From assembly GCA_013817135.1 (NCBI GenBank), contig JACDDF010000050.1, positions 1 to 9,369 on the forward strand: a DNA stretch of 9,369 nt, read 5' to 3'. The DNA is from Nitrospirales bacterium. GTDB lineage: Bacteria; Nitrospirota; Nitrospiria; Nitrospirales; UBA8639. A program made the translations under genes and the position numbers. The notes under the pieces were generated by a model that saw only the letters and a list, made by a program, of their open reading frames with translations, did not search any database and was not told the DNA's origin. Below are positions 1 to 8,118 of the stretch, piece by piece. Within the stretch, counting starts at the first letter, position 1, and each line of letters begins with the position of its first letter.

Positions 1-876
1 CCTTTGCCGAGACCACCGGCACGATGGTGAATTATGAGAGCCGTGCACAACGGTTTTATTCGGCGATGCCATCGAACGGAGATATTCGAGAGAGTTGGCG
101 GTGGATTCGAGAGATGGCGATGGCGCGGGACCGTTCCACTCCTTTAAAGGATTGGACCACCGTTCAGGATGTCCTGGCAGGCCTCGGCTCTCAGGTTGCC
201 CCGTTTCAGATTTTCCATTCAGTTGAATTCCTGAAATCTCATGATCAAGAGAATTTGGTCATTCCCCGGCAACCTCACCGGTTTAGCGGACGCACCGCCA
301 TTTCAGCTCATCGGACGATGGTTGAGCCTCAACCCCCTTGCGACCCTGATTCACCTATGGCCTTTTCCATGGAAGGGTTTACCCCGACTCAGCCTCCTGC
401 AGGGCTGCATCCTGCTTTCTGGGCGCCGGGGGTGGAATTCCGTTCAGGCTGTTAATAAATTTCAACAGGAAATCGGTGGACCTCTTCACAAGGCCTCTCC
501 GGCTTTTCGACTGATTCATCCTTCCCCGCCTGGGGGAATTTCCTATTTTACCGAAATCCCGATGAGCTTTCGTCCACGTAGCGGCGAATGGCTGATTCTT
601 CCCGTGTACCAAATTTTTGGCGGGGAAGAACTCAGCGCGCAATCGCCGCCTGTTCAAGAACGATCGTCTTCTCCCTTTCTCCTTTTGCGATCCGAGGAAG
701 TGGAACGCCTTGGGCTCAAGGATGGAGGGCGAGTTCACCTGGAGGTGGGAGGGCTACACATGGACTTGCCCATTCAATCGCAATCCGACTTTCCTCGAGG
801 AGCGGCTGGCTGCTCGATCATTTCACGCTGCCGCAGGCTAGCTCTTCCTGCCTGGGGGCGGGTAATGGCGGAATAA
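1..876 (+). CDS. nuoG: NADH-quinone oxidoreductase subunit G (NuoG), C-terminal part, frameshifted
   Basis: This is the 3' part of the large iron-sulfur subunit of the complex I peripheral arm, which passes electrons from the NADH module towards NuoI; the 5' part lies before the window. Two frames are needed. Frame 3 (from nt 3) reads GTMVNYESRAQRF, IRESWRWIREM, PHRFSGRTAI and FSMEG, ending in FWAPG at nt 431. Frame 1 continues from nt 433 with WNSVQAVNKFQQEIGG, YFTEIPMSF, IFGGEELSAQ and LPAWGRV to TAA at 874-876. From memory these blocks follow E. coli NuoG in the same order (GRAQRF, ESWRW, SGRTA, FSMEG, WAPGWNS, LFGSDELS). The ends match without a gap if one G is removed from the G5 run at 428-432. 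As written, translation would run on in the wrong frame to a stop at 453-455 and lose the last ~150 residues, which include the molybdopterin-oxidoreductase-like C-terminal domain. nuoH starts 3 nt downstream. Identity is firm; whether the gene works is unknown. Confidence 0.9.
428..432 (+). other. Apparent +1 frameshift in nuoG at a G5 run
   Basis: The codons TTC TGG GCG CCG GGG (417-431) end the conserved FWAPG block. The next conserved residues, WNS, are encoded from 433 in the +1 frame, so exactly one G is surplus. A homopolymer run is a common place for both replication slippage and sequencing indels. There is no stop codon at the junction of the kind used in RF2-type +1 recoding. Confidence 0.85.
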
Positions 877-879
877 ACC

Positions 880-1844
880 ATGGCCAATCAACTCGGATCA
901 TCATTGCTGCTCATGGTGGTTGTGCTGTCCACAATTTTGGGAGGGAGTGCCTTGTTGATTTGGGTGGAACGCCGGTTATTGGGAGTGTGGCAGGACCGGT
1001 ATGGACCGAATCGTGCCGGTCCCGGAGGCCTGTTCCAAGCCATGGCCGATCTTCTCAAAATTCTGACAAAAGAGGATTGGATCCCTCCTTTTGCCGACAA
1101 GCCTGTGTTTGTGCTGGCGCCGGCCGTAGTGATGATCACCACCTTGCTGGCTTTTGCGGTCATTCCCTTTACCCCGGCTCTCATGATTGTCACTCATGCC
1201 AACCTCGGAGTGTTGTTTTTCCTGGCGATGGCCGCCTTGGCGGCTTACAGCGTGGTATTGGGAGGATGGGCCTCGCATAGCAAATATTCCTTATTGGGCG
1301 GCCTGCGGGCTGCCTCACAAATGGTGACATATGAAGTCTTTATGGGGCTGTCGCTTATGGGTGTGGTGATGCTGGCAGGATCATTCGATCTCTCCACGAT
1401 TGTGGAGGCCCAAGAATCTCTCTGGTTTTGTGTGCCCCAATTTCTGGGTTTGGTCATTTTTTTCATCGCCGGCTTGGCGGAAACCCATCGATTGCCGTTT
1501 GACCTTCCGGAAGCCGAAACGGAATTGGTCGCCGGGTATCACACCGAGTATTCAGGGATGAAATTCGGCATGTTTTTTGTTGGAGAATATGCCGGCATCA
1601 TGTTGATCTCGGCTATGATCGTGGTGTTATTTTTTGGAGGATGGCATGGGCCCTTATACCTCCGATCATCTGGTTCGGACTGAAGACTGCCTTGGTTCTT
1701 GCCGTGTTTATTCTGCTCCGCGCCGCTCTTCCACGGCCACGATTCGATCAATTAATGGGATGGGGATGGAAAATCCTGCTTCCTCTGGCCTTGCTGAACG
1801 TGTTTGTGACTGCGGGAATCGTTTTGCTGCAAGAAAGGCTCTAG
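880..1844 (+). CDS. nuoH: NADH-quinone oxidoreductase subunit H (NuoH), frameshifted near the 3' end
   Basis: NuoH is the membrane subunit that forms most of the quinone chamber and joins the peripheral arm to the proton-pumping arm (8 membrane helices in the family). The ATG at 880 follows the nuoG stop by 3 nt, with a GGCGGA stretch just upstream as a plausible ribosome site. Signature blocks are visible: WVERRLLGVWQDRYGPNRAGPGG (about residues 28-50, including E30, R31, R32), the loop after WASHSKYSLLGG (130-141), and the acidic quinone-site loop AETHRLPFDLPEAETELVAG (200-219). Frame 1 reads to FFGGWHGP (residue 258, nt 1653) and then diverges, stopping at 1681-1683 after 267 codons. The missing C-terminus continues in frame 3 from nt 1656 (IPPIIWFGLKTAL, RAALPRPRFDQLMGWGWK) to TAG 1842-1844. 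Restoring one base gives 321 residues, against about 325 in E. coli. The lost part holds the last one to two membrane helices, so the sequence as written should not give a working subunit. Confidence 0.92.
1648..1656 (+). other. Apparent -1 frameshift in nuoH at GGGCCC
   Basis: The frame-1 codons GGG CCC (1648-1653) give the conserved GP after FFGGWH. The family then continues with Leu-x-Pro-Pro, which appears in frame 3 as ATA CCT CCG from 1656. One extra base, for example a fourth C giving GGG CCC CTT ATA CCT, restores the frame. The site is not a canonical -1 slippery heptamer in this phase. Confidence 0.85.
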
Positions 1845-1848
1845 GTGA

Positions 1849-2364
1849 ATGCTGAAATTGCTGAAAAGCATCGGATACGTGTTTTTGCACCTGTTTACAC
1901 GCCCGGAGACGGTGCCCTATCCCGAAGAGCTGCCCCATCTTCCTCCGCGATTCAGGGGCCGCATTATTCTCTCTCGCGATCCGGATGGCGAAGAACGGTG
2001 TGTCGGGTGTTATTTGTGTTCCGTGGCCTGTCCCGTCGATTGCATTGCGCTTCAAGCGACGGAAGATGAGCATGGAAGACGATATCCTGAATGGTTTCGC
2101 ATTAATTTTTCCCGATGTATATATTGCGGATATTGTGAAGAAGCCTGCCCGACCTATGCCATCCAGCTCACGCCCGACTTTGAAATGAGTGAATTTCGCC
2201 GGTCGAATCTCGTGTATGAGAAAGAAGATTTACTGATTGACGGGACCGGTAAATATCCCGGGTATAATTTTTATCGTGTCGCCGGAGTGAAGATTGAACA
2301 CAAGGACAAAGGAGAGGCGATTCAGGAATCCTCTCCTGTGGATCCGCGGGACCTGTTGCCATGA
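1849..2364 (+). CDS. nuoI: NADH-quinone oxidoreductase subunit I (NuoI), 2x[4Fe-4S] ferredoxin-like
   Basis: NuoI carries clusters N6a and N6b at the base of the peripheral arm and hands electrons to the terminal cluster in NuoB. The 171-residue protein has both ferredoxin motifs complete: C51-x2-C54-x2-C57-x3-C61-P and C90-x2-C93-x2-C96-x3-C100-P. The conserved blocks [33 protein letters not shown] and KYPGYNFYR are very close to E. coli NuoI (about 180 residues). The N-terminus is amphipathic and suits membrane-surface attachment beside NuoH. The start is the first ATG, 4 nt after the restored nuoH stop. A purine-rich AAGAAAGG about 10 nt upstream, inside nuoH, could be its ribosome site. 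The stop overlaps the nuoJ start as ATGA. The gene is intact, although its upstream neighbour nuoH is broken. Confidence 0.97.
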   Translation: MLKLLKSIGYVFLHLFTRPETVPYPEELPHLPPRFRGRIILSRDPDGEERCVGCYLCSVACPVDCIALQATEDEHGRRYPEWFRINFSRCIYCGYCEEACPTYAIQLTPDFEMSEFRRSNLVYEKEDLLIDGTGKYPGYNFYRVAGVKIEHKDKGEAIQESSPVDPRDLLP

Positions 2365-2867
2365 GTGCGATGTTCTATATGGCGGCCTTCGTGGCGGTTC
2401 TGTCAACCGGTCTGGCGATTACGCGGGCCCATGCCGTGCATGCCCTGTTGTATCTCATCGTGTCCCTGCTTGCCGTGGCCATGATTTTCCTGCTGTTGGG
2501 GGCACCCCTCGCGGCGGCATTAGAAGTCATCATTTATGCCGGAGCGATCATGGTGTTATTCGTATTCGTCATCATGATGCTGGACAATGGAAGAAAAGAC
2601 ACGTCTCGCAACCATCAGCACTTACCGATCAGGATGTGGACCGGCCCGGTTTTGCTGTCTGCCATGCTCTTCGGGGAATTTCTATATTTGTTCGCGATGT
2701 CGACCTCTCAGGGATCTCCTCTGGCGCAAGTGGGACCTAAAGACGTCGGAATCGCCTTATTAGGCACCTATTTGATTGGCGTCGAACTGGCGTCCATGCT
2801 CCTGTTGTCGGGTTTGGTTGGAGCGTATTATCTGGGCAGGCGGATCGAACAGGAGGAACAGGAATGA
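2361..2867 (+). CDS. nuoJ: NADH-quinone oxidoreductase subunit J (NuoJ)
   Basis: This small membrane subunit, with five predicted helices, helps link quinone-site changes to the proton channels. The 168-residue protein (E. coli about 184) has the family hallmark in its third helix, [22 protein letters not shown] (residues 53-74), with E55 and Y59 in the helix known to contain a pi-bulge in other complex I structures. The N-terminal helix and the [21 protein letters not shown] segment are typical of the family. The ATG at 2361 overlaps the nuoI stop (ATGA) and has only a weak ribosome-site match, so translation is probably coupled to nuoI. The 3' end overlaps nuoK by the same 4-nt arrangement. 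There is no sign of damage. Confidence 0.96.
   Translation: MSAMFYMAAFVAVLSTGLAITRAHAVHALLYLIVSLLAVAMIFLLLGAPLAAALEVIIYAGAIMVLFVFVIMMLDNGRKDTSRNHQHLPIRMWTGPVLLSAMLFGEFLYLFAMSTSQGSPLAQVGPKDVGIALLGTYLIGVELASMLLLSGLVGAYYLGRRIEQEEQE
2851..2856 (+). promoter_or_regulatory. Strong ribosome-binding site of nuoK
   Basis: AGGAGG lies 7 nt before the nuoK ATG at 2864, inside the end of nuoJ. It is the clearest Shine-Dalgarno match in the cluster and fixes the nuoK start. Confidence 0.8.
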
Positions 2868-3172
2868 ACCACGTTCCCCTGGAACAAGGCCTCCTCCTTG
2901 CCGGAATGTTGTTCGTTCTGGGGTTGGCCGGTCTTCTTGCCCGTCGCAACATGATTTTTCTTCTGATGTCGCTCGAGATCATGCTCAATGCTGCAGGATT
3001 GGCGTTTGTGGTAGCCGGGGCCAAGTGGAGTGCGCCGGACGGGCAAGTGATGTTTCTGTTCGTCCTCACGATGGCCTCGGCGGAGGTCGCTGTCGGATTA
3101 GCCCTAATTCTCCAGTTGTACCATCACTTTCACACCCTTAATGCCGATTCCGTCAGCACCATGCGAGGCTAA
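2864..3172 (+). CDS. nuoK: NADH-quinone oxidoreductase subunit K (NuoK)
   Basis: This three-helix membrane subunit is related to MrpC and lies between NuoJ and NuoN. It belongs to the E-channel that carries charge changes from the quinone chamber to the antiporter subunits. The protein has 102 residues (E. coli 100). The two functionally important membrane glutamates are present: E38 in [14 protein letters not shown] and E74 in [15 protein letters not shown], equivalent to E36 and E72 of E. coli. The start overlaps the nuoJ stop (ATGA) and is preceded by a strong AGGAGG. nuoL starts 2 nt after the TAA. Confidence 0.97.
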   Translation: MNHVPLEQGLLLAGMLFVLGLAGLLARRNMIFLLMSLEIMLNAAGLAFVVAGAKWSAPDGQVMFLFVLTMASAEVAVGLALILQLYHHFHTLNADSVSTMRG

Positions 3173-3174
3173 CC

Positions 3175-5163
3175 ATGCTGTCCTGGATATGGCTTGTTCC
3201 CGTTGTTCCTTTTTTCGGATTTCTGATTCTCAGCCTGTTCGGAGGATTTCTGTCACGCCGGATGGTGGCCGTGACGGGAGCGGGATCGATCAGCGTTTCC
3301 ACGGTGCTGGGAGGCCTCGTTGCGGCCCGCTTGATCATGGAAAAAGCGGGAGAGGTCCCCATGGCGTTTCACCAGGTGTGGTGGACATGGGTGGGAATTT
3401 CCCGGTTGAGGGTGCAGATCGGTTTTCATCTTGATGCCGTGTCCACGGTCATGATGGTAGTGGTGACCTTTGTCGCCCTTCTGATTCATCTGTATTCCAT
3501 CGACTATATGGAAGAGGATGAAGGCTACAGCCGTTTTTTCGCCTATATGAATTTGTTTGTCGCGTCCATGCTGGTTCTGGTGCTTGCTGACAATTTCCTT
3601 CTGTTGCTGTTGGGATGGGAAGGCGTGGGCATGTGCAGTTATTTGTTGATCGGATTTTGGTATCGCGAGCCCGCCAATGGGCTTGCCGCTCAAAAAGCCT
3701 TTCTGATGACCCGCCTCGCGGATACGGCGTTCATACTCGGAATTTTGATGATCTTCTCCCATTTGGAAACTCTCCAAATTCAAGAGGCCTTGCGTCGTGC
3801 GGTCGTGACATGGCCCCATGGCTCGAGCGCCGCCGTGACGGTCGCCGCGCTGTTTCTCATAGGGGCCATCGGAAAATCAGCGCAAATTCCTTTGCAGACG
3901 TGGTTGCCGGATGCCATGGCGGGTCCTACCCCGGTCAGTGCCTTGATTCATGCCGCGACGATGGTCACGGCAGGAGTGTATCTCATTGCCCGGATGCACG
4001 AGCTGTTTGAATTGGCGCCAGTTGTGCAAATGACCGTCGGGATCATTGGAGGCCTGACGCTCTTGCTTTCCGCCATGAGTGCTCTCGCGCAGCAGGATGC
4101 CAAGCGGATTCTTGCCTATTCGACTATCAGCCAGATCGGTTACATGTTTTTGGCGTTGGGAGTCGGGGCGGTGTCGGCCGCGCTGTTTCATTTTATGACC
4201 CATGCCTTCTTCAAAGCGTTATTATTTTTGGTCGTCGGGGCCGTCTCCATGCGACTGAATCATGAGCGCAACATTATGAAGATGGGGGGCCTCCGCCATG
4301 ATCTGCCCTTGGCATTTTGGACCTTTCTGATCGGAGCCGCTGCCTTGGCGGGGTTTCCCTTGACAGCCGGATTTTTCAGTAAAGATTGGATTCTCTGGGA
4401 AGTGTGGTCGCAAGAATCCGGATCGGTGTGGTTGTCAGGATCGATCTGGTTGTGGGGCATGGGCATGCTCGGGGTCTTCCTGACGGCCCTGTATATTTTT
4501 CGCGCCTTCTTCTTCATATTTTATGGTGACCAAACCACACAGCCGGACAGAAAAACTCCTTCCTGGGCTCTCTCCATTTCCCTTATCGTGCTGGCTGGAT
4601 TCTCCCTGATGGGAGGTTGGGTGGAATGGCCTGCCACATTCGGGAATGTCGCCCTGTTCAGCGGATTTATAGGGACCGCCATTCCCGTTCATCGAGCGTC
4701 CGCCCATGTGTTCATCGAAGAATTGCTCATCCAGGCTCTCTCCGTTGGCTTGGTGTTGTTCGGAATTTTTTCGGCATATCTGTTGTTTCTCCGTCATCCG
4801 GGTTTGGTGGAAGCCGTGGTGGGCACAACACCGGGAAAAGAATTGCGTCGCGCGGCCTTGCGGGGATGGGGGTTTACCCGTCTCTACAATTGGCTCATTG
4901 TTCAGCCGTTTCTTAAAACCGTCCGGGTTTCTAAACACGACCCGGTCGACCGGCTTTATACGCGCCTGATGGTCAACCCCTATCTGTGGATGGCGCAAAT
5001 CAATAAAGACGATTTCCTGAATCGCTTCTACGATCTGTTGGTGACAGTCAATCGGGCATGCTATCTGGCCGTGCGTCGAGTGCAGAACGGCCATCTGCGG
5101 TGGTATGCCCGGATCATGGGTGCAGGAGCCGTGGTGATGATGGGGATGGTGATCTTTTTATGA
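3175..5163 (+). CDS. nuoL: NADH-quinone oxidoreductase subunit L (NuoL), extended lateral-helix form
   Basis: NuoL is the distal antiporter-like proton-pumping subunit of the membrane arm. Its C-terminal amphipathic helix (HL) runs back along NuoM and NuoN. The key residues are all present about five positions later than in E. coli: E149 (GWEG), D183 (RLADTAF), K234 (AIGKSAQ), H259 (LIHAATMVTAG), K347 (HAFFKALL) and K403/D404 (FFSKDWI). The proton-conducting core therefore looks intact. The protein has 662 residues against 613 in E. coli. Part of the surplus is a clear tandem 24-residue repeat in the HL region (residues 569-616), after which the normal ending LRWY plus the final membrane helix follows. 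The start is the ATG at 3175, 2 nt after the nuoK stop, with GAGG at 3165-3168 as ribosome site. The stop overlaps the nuoM start (ATGA). Confidence 0.97.
   Translation: MLSWIWLVPVVPFFGFLILSLFGGFLSRRMVAVTGAGSISVSTVLGGLVAARLIMEKAGEVPMAFHQVWWTWVGISRLRVQIGFHLDAVSTVMMVVVTFVALLIHLYSIDYMEEDEGYSRFFAYMNLFVASMLVLVLADNFLLLLLGWEGVGMCSYLLIGFWYREPANGLAAQKAFLMTRLADTAFILGILMIFSHLETLQIQEALRRAVVTWPHGSSAAVTVAALFLIGAIGKSAQIPLQTWLPDAMAGPTPVSALIHAATMVTAGVYLIARMHELFELAPVVQMTVGIIGGLTLLLSAMSALAQQDAKRILAYSTISQIGYMFLALGVGAVSAALFHFMTHAFFKALLFLVVGAVSMRLNHERNIMKMGGLRHDLPLAFWTFLIGAAALAGFPLTAGFFSKDWILWEVWSQESGSVWLSGSIWLWGMGMLGVFLTALYIFRAFFFIFYGDQTTQPDRKTPSWALSISLIVLAGFSLMGGWVEWPATFGNVALFSGFIGTAIPVHRASAHVFIEELLIQALSVGLVLFGIFSAYLLFLRHPGLVEAVVGTTPGKELRRAALRGWGFTRLYNWLIVQPFLKTVRVSKHDPVDRLYTRLMVNPYLWMAQINKDDFLNRFYDLLVTVNRACYLAVRRVQNGHLRWYARIMGAGAVVMMGMVIFL
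4879..5040 (+). repeat. Tandem 24-codon repeat in the NuoL lateral-helix region
   Basis: Two consecutive 72-nt units, 4879-4950 (residues 569-592) and 4951-5022 (593-616), encode the shared pattern R-L-Y-x2-L-x-V-x-P-x-L-x6-K-x-D-x3. They match at R, L, Y, L, V, P, L, K and D in identical positions (9 of 24), with many conservative changes. A third, degenerate start R-F-Y-x2-L follows in the same phase at 5023. The DNA of the two units differs widely, so the duplication is old. From memory E. coli NuoL has one such unit (WLYDKVFVKPFL...KRDPLN) followed by 28 residues up to LRWY. Here the tail after the second unit is also 28 residues, so the net gain is exactly one unit. Confidence 0.8.
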
Positions 5164-6668
5164 TGTTGGGATGGTTGTTGATCATCTTGTTGGTGGGAGG
5201 GGTTCTGGCCTGGTGGGGAGAGCGGTGGGGTCCGTCCGTTCCCCGGTGGATCGCGGTGATGGCGCTGGGTCTGGATATGGCACTTGTGCTTGGATGGGTA
5301 GTCGTTCCCTTCGCTCAGGGTTCTCTTTCTTCAGAAGCACTATGGATGGCGGAATGGCATTCTCCGTGGATTCCCCGCTTCGGGATTCATCTGCACCTGG
5401 CTCTTGATGGCCTGAGTCTCCTGCTCATTCTGCTGACATTTTTGCTCGGTATCAGTGCGGTGGTGGCTTCATGGACGGAAATTCAACGGAAAATAGGATT
5501 TTTTCATTTTAACATTTTATGGGTATTGGCAGGAGTGGTGGGAGTCTTTTTGGCGATCGATCTCTTCTTCTTTTTTGTGTGGTGGGAGGTCATGCTGGTG
5601 CCGATGTATTTACTGATCAGCATCTGGGGGCACGAGCGTCGGGCTTACGCGGCGATGAAATTTTTCCTGTTTACGCAGGCCGGCAGTCTCTTTATGTTGA
5701 TTGCGATTGTGGCCTTGACCATGATTCATTTCGAGCAAACACAAATCGTGACTTTTGATTTTCTGCAATTGAAAGAGACGTCACTGACGGTCGAACAGGA
5801 AATGTGGCTGCTTCTTGGATTTTTCCTTGCCTTTGCCGTGAAACTGCCGGCGGTGCTACTCCACCCCTGGTTGCCGGATGCCCATACCGAAGCGCCCACA
5901 GGGGGAAGTGTGATCCTGGCCGGACTAATGTTAAAAACCGGCGGCTATGGCCTGTTGCGGTTTGCCCTTCCGCTTTTTCCCCATGCGGCAGAATCCATTG
6001 CGACCGCAGGGATGACGCTTGGTGTCATCGGCATTCTCTTTGGATCCGTGATGGCATTTGCCCAAACCGACCTGAAACGGCTGGTGGCGTATACCAATAT
6101 CAGCCATTTGGGATTTGTGCTCCTGGGAATATTTGCTATGAATGCTTACGCCTATCAAGGTGCCGTGATGCAAATGATCGCACATGGCATTAGCACCAGT
6201 GCTTTGTTTATCCTGGTGGGAGCGCTTCAGGAACGCATGCGGACGCGGGACATCCGCCGCATGGGAGGGTTATGGAGCGTGGTTCCAAAACACGGAGGAT
6301 TTTCCTTATTTTTTGCCATGGCTTCCTTGGGCCTGCCAGGGTTGGCCAATTTTATTGGAGAGTTTCTCGTGCTGTTGGGCGTGTTTCGGGTCAATATTAT
6401 CCTCACGGTGTTCGCGGTGTTGGGTATTATCGGGGCCGCCATTTATTCCCTGTTTTTTATTAAAGGCACATTTCATGGACCGAATACCGAAGGATGGACC
6501 ATTCCGGATCTGGGGCCCAGACATGTGGCTTTACTGGGGGTCATGATCGTTTTTCAAGTGGGACTAGGATTATACCCACAGCCGGTCTTTCAAGCGGCCG
6601 ATCCCTTTATCCAGACCTTACCGGCTCCTGCGCCTTCATCTCCTCCTCCCTTGACATGGGTGCCGTAA
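5160..6668 (+). CDS. nuoM: NADH-quinone oxidoreductase subunit M (NuoM)
   Basis: NuoM is the central antiporter-like proton-pumping subunit (14 membrane helices in the family). Counting from the ATG at 5160 the protein has 502 residues (E. coli 509). It contains E143 (FVWWEVMLVP), K228 (FAVKLPAVLLHPWLPDAHTE), K259 (LMLKTGGYGLLRF), H342 (IAHGISTSALF) and E401 (NFIGEFLVLLG), which match the glutamate and lysine residues of the proton path. The start was chosen because ATG 5160 overlaps the nuoL TGA as ATGA; a second ATG follows directly at 5163. The frame is open further upstream to 5058, but that part lies inside nuoL and encodes a non-family, arginine-rich stretch. Only one nuoM is present in this window. 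nuoN starts 1 nt after the TAA. Confidence 0.97.
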   Translation: MMLGWLLIILLVGGVLAWWGERWGPSVPRWIAVMALGLDMALVLGWVVVPFAQGSLSSEALWMAEWHSPWIPRFGIHLHLALDGLSLLLILLTFLLGISAVVASWTEIQRKIGFFHFNILWVLAGVVGVFLAIDLFFFFVWWEVMLVPMYLLISIWGHERRAYAAMKFFLFTQAGSLFMLIAIVALTMIHFEQTQIVTFDFLQLKETSLTVEQEMWLLLGFFLAFAVKLPAVLLHPWLPDAHTEAPTGGSVILAGLMLKTGGYGLLRFALPLFPHAAESIATAGMTLGVIGILFGSVMAFAQTDLKRLVAYTNISHLGFVLLGIFAMNAYAYQGAVMQMIAHGISTSALFILVGALQERMRTRDIRRMGGLWSVVPKHGGFSLFFAMASLGLPGLANFIGEFLVLLGVFRVNIILTVFAVLGIIGAAIYSLFFIKGTFHGPNTEGWTIPDLGPRHVALLGVMIVFQVGLGLYPQPVFQAADPFIQTLPAPAPSSPPPLTWVP

Positions 6669-6669
6669 C

Positions 6670-8118
6670 ATGCCGGTAGCGGATCTGATTGTCCTTTTCC
6701 CGATCCTTATCACCGGGATAGCGATTCTGATCCTCGTGCTTGCGGTGGCGTGGGGACACGCGCATCGCTCCCTCGTGATACTGACGGCCGTCTTGTTGTT
6801 TTTGGCCTTAGGTTCGATCCCTTCTCTTATCCCTCTTATCCCCCGGCAGGTGACTCCCTTGCTCATTATCGATGGCTATGGGCTGTTCATGATGGTGGTT
6901 ATTCTAGGAACCAGCCTCGCTGTGAGCGTGCAGAGTTATGATTATTGGAAGGGGAGCATCATACGGAACGGCGAATTTTATGTCTTGGTGTTGTCAGCGA
7001 CGCTCGGGGCGGAGATTCTCGTGACGGCCAGCCATTTTGCCTCATTCTTTCTGGGTTTCGAATTGTTGAGTATCTCATTATATGGCCTCGTGGCGTATGC
7101 TCGAATGGACCATCGAGCGCTGGAAGCGGGAATCAAATATTTAATTCTTTCGGCTGCCGCTTCCACCTTCCTGTTGTTTGGCATGGCCCTTCTCTTTTTT
7201 GATCGCGGAACATTAGCATTTTCAGACTTGCCATCGATCTTCCTGGCGCGGAAATCTTCAGGAGGCATGATGCCGGCCGGACTGGTGATGATTCTGATCG
7301 GCATTGTCTTTAAGTTGGGTCTGGTTCCCTTTCACATGTGGGTGCCGGATGTCTATCAAGGCGCGCCGGTTCCCGCGACATCTTTCATTGCGACTGTCTC
7401 GAAAGGAGCCGTCATTGGCGTGTTCCTCAGGCTGTTTTTGCAGGTAGACGCCTTTCATGATCCTGCTCTGATGACCGTCTTATCGGGAGTTGCGATCGGG
7501 TCCATGTTGTGGGGAAATTGGTCGGCGCTTCTTCAAGAAAATATCAAGCGGCTGCTTGCCTATTCGTCCATCGCCCATATGGGATACCTGCTTGTCGCGC
7601 TCATCGCCAGTGGTGCGTTAGCTGTTGAAGCCGTTAGCTACTATCTCATCGCCTACATCCCAAGCACGCTCGGGGCGTTTGGAGTCGTGCAAGCCTTGTC
7701 CCGACCGGGAAAGGATGCGGATTCTCTTGAACAGTACCGAGGGTTATTATGGAAAAATCCTGGCATGGCCATGATGTTCACCATCATGATGCTTTCACTC
7801 GCAGGCATTCCCCTGACAGCCGGATTTCTTGCCAAATTTTATGTCGTGACAGCCGGGTTAACCGCTCAATTATGGCTGTTGGTCTTCTTCTTTATTATCA
7901 ACAGTGTCCTCGGGTTATTTTACTATCTTCGTGTTATCCGTCTCGTCATTTCAGAACCGACGGCCGAGACCGCGGATTCATACGATCCTCCCGTCAAATT
8001 GCCTTGGAGCACAGGCCTGACATTGAGCGGGTTGACCATGTTAGTGGTGGGGTTAGGAATCTATCCCGATCCTGTTATGCATACTCTCCAATACGTTGGC
8101 AGGCAGCTGACCGGATAA
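6670..8118 (+). CDS. nuoN: NADH-quinone oxidoreductase subunit N (NuoN)
   Basis: NuoN is the antiporter-like proton-pumping subunit nearest the quinone module, contacting NuoK, and it is the last gene of the cluster. The protein has 482 residues (E. coli 485). The proton-path residues are present: E131 (LGFELLSISLY), K215 (IVFKLGLVPFHMWVPDVYQGAP), K245 (ATVSKGAVIG) and K389 (FLAKFYV). NIKRLLAYSSIAHMGYLLVAL (residues 291-311) is the typical central block. The ATG lies 1 nt after the nuoM stop with only a weak GGGTG upstream, so translation is probably coupled. The gene is intact. No intrinsic terminator with a T-tract was found behind it. Confidence 0.97.
   Translation: MPVADLIVLFPILITGIAILILVLAVAWGHAHRSLVILTAVLLFLALGSIPSLIPLIPRQVTPLLIIDGYGLFMMVVILGTSLAVSVQSYDYWKGSIIRNGEFYVLVLSATLGAEILVTASHFASFFLGFELLSISLYGLVAYARMDHRALEAGIKYLILSAAASTFLLFGMALLFFDRGTLAFSDLPSIFLARKSSGGMMPAGLVMILIGIVFKLGLVPFHMWVPDVYQGAPVPATSFIATVSKGAVIGVFLRLFLQVDAFHDPALMTVLSGVAIGSMLWGNWSALLQENIKRLLAYSSIAHMGYLLVALIASGALAVEAVSYYLIAYIPSTLGAFGVVQALSRPGKDADSLEQYRGLLWKNPGMAMMFTIMMLSLAGIPLTAGFLAKFYVVTAGLTAQLWLLVFFFIINSVLGLFYYLRVIRLVISEPTAETADSYDPPVKLPWSTGLTLSGLTMLVVGLGIYPDPVMHTLQYVGRQLTG

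Noticed and set aside
241..876. Separate gene starting at ATG 241
   Set aside because: The part before about 433 does not match NuoG and overlaps the conserved NuoG frame; only the part after the G5 run is NuoG, so it is one split gene and not two.
588..1280. 230-codon open frame on the + strand over the nuoG/nuoH junction
   Set aside because: It is an out-of-frame reading of nuoG and nuoH, rich in Ser, Arg and Gly; the conserved subunits occupy other frames.
1641..1844. Independent small membrane protein of 67 residues
   Set aside because: Its sequence from IPPIIWFGLK onward is the normal NuoH C-terminus, so it is the second half of a frameshifted nuoH.
1999..2046. Extra cysteine (C65) in NuoI as a possible additional ligand
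   Set aside because: A cysteine at this place also occurs in E. coli-type NuoI (CPVGC), so it is not unusual.
4435..5094. 219-codon minus-strand open frame inside nuoL
   Set aside because: It is an antisense shadow of nuoL with His/Gln/Arg-rich composition and no recognisable domain; the other long minus-strand frames are the same kind.
5058..5159. Upstream extension of nuoM to an earlier ATG
   Set aside because: It would overlap nuoL by about 100 nt and add a hydrophilic, non-family N-terminus. The ATG at 5160 overlaps the nuoL stop in the usual ATGA way.
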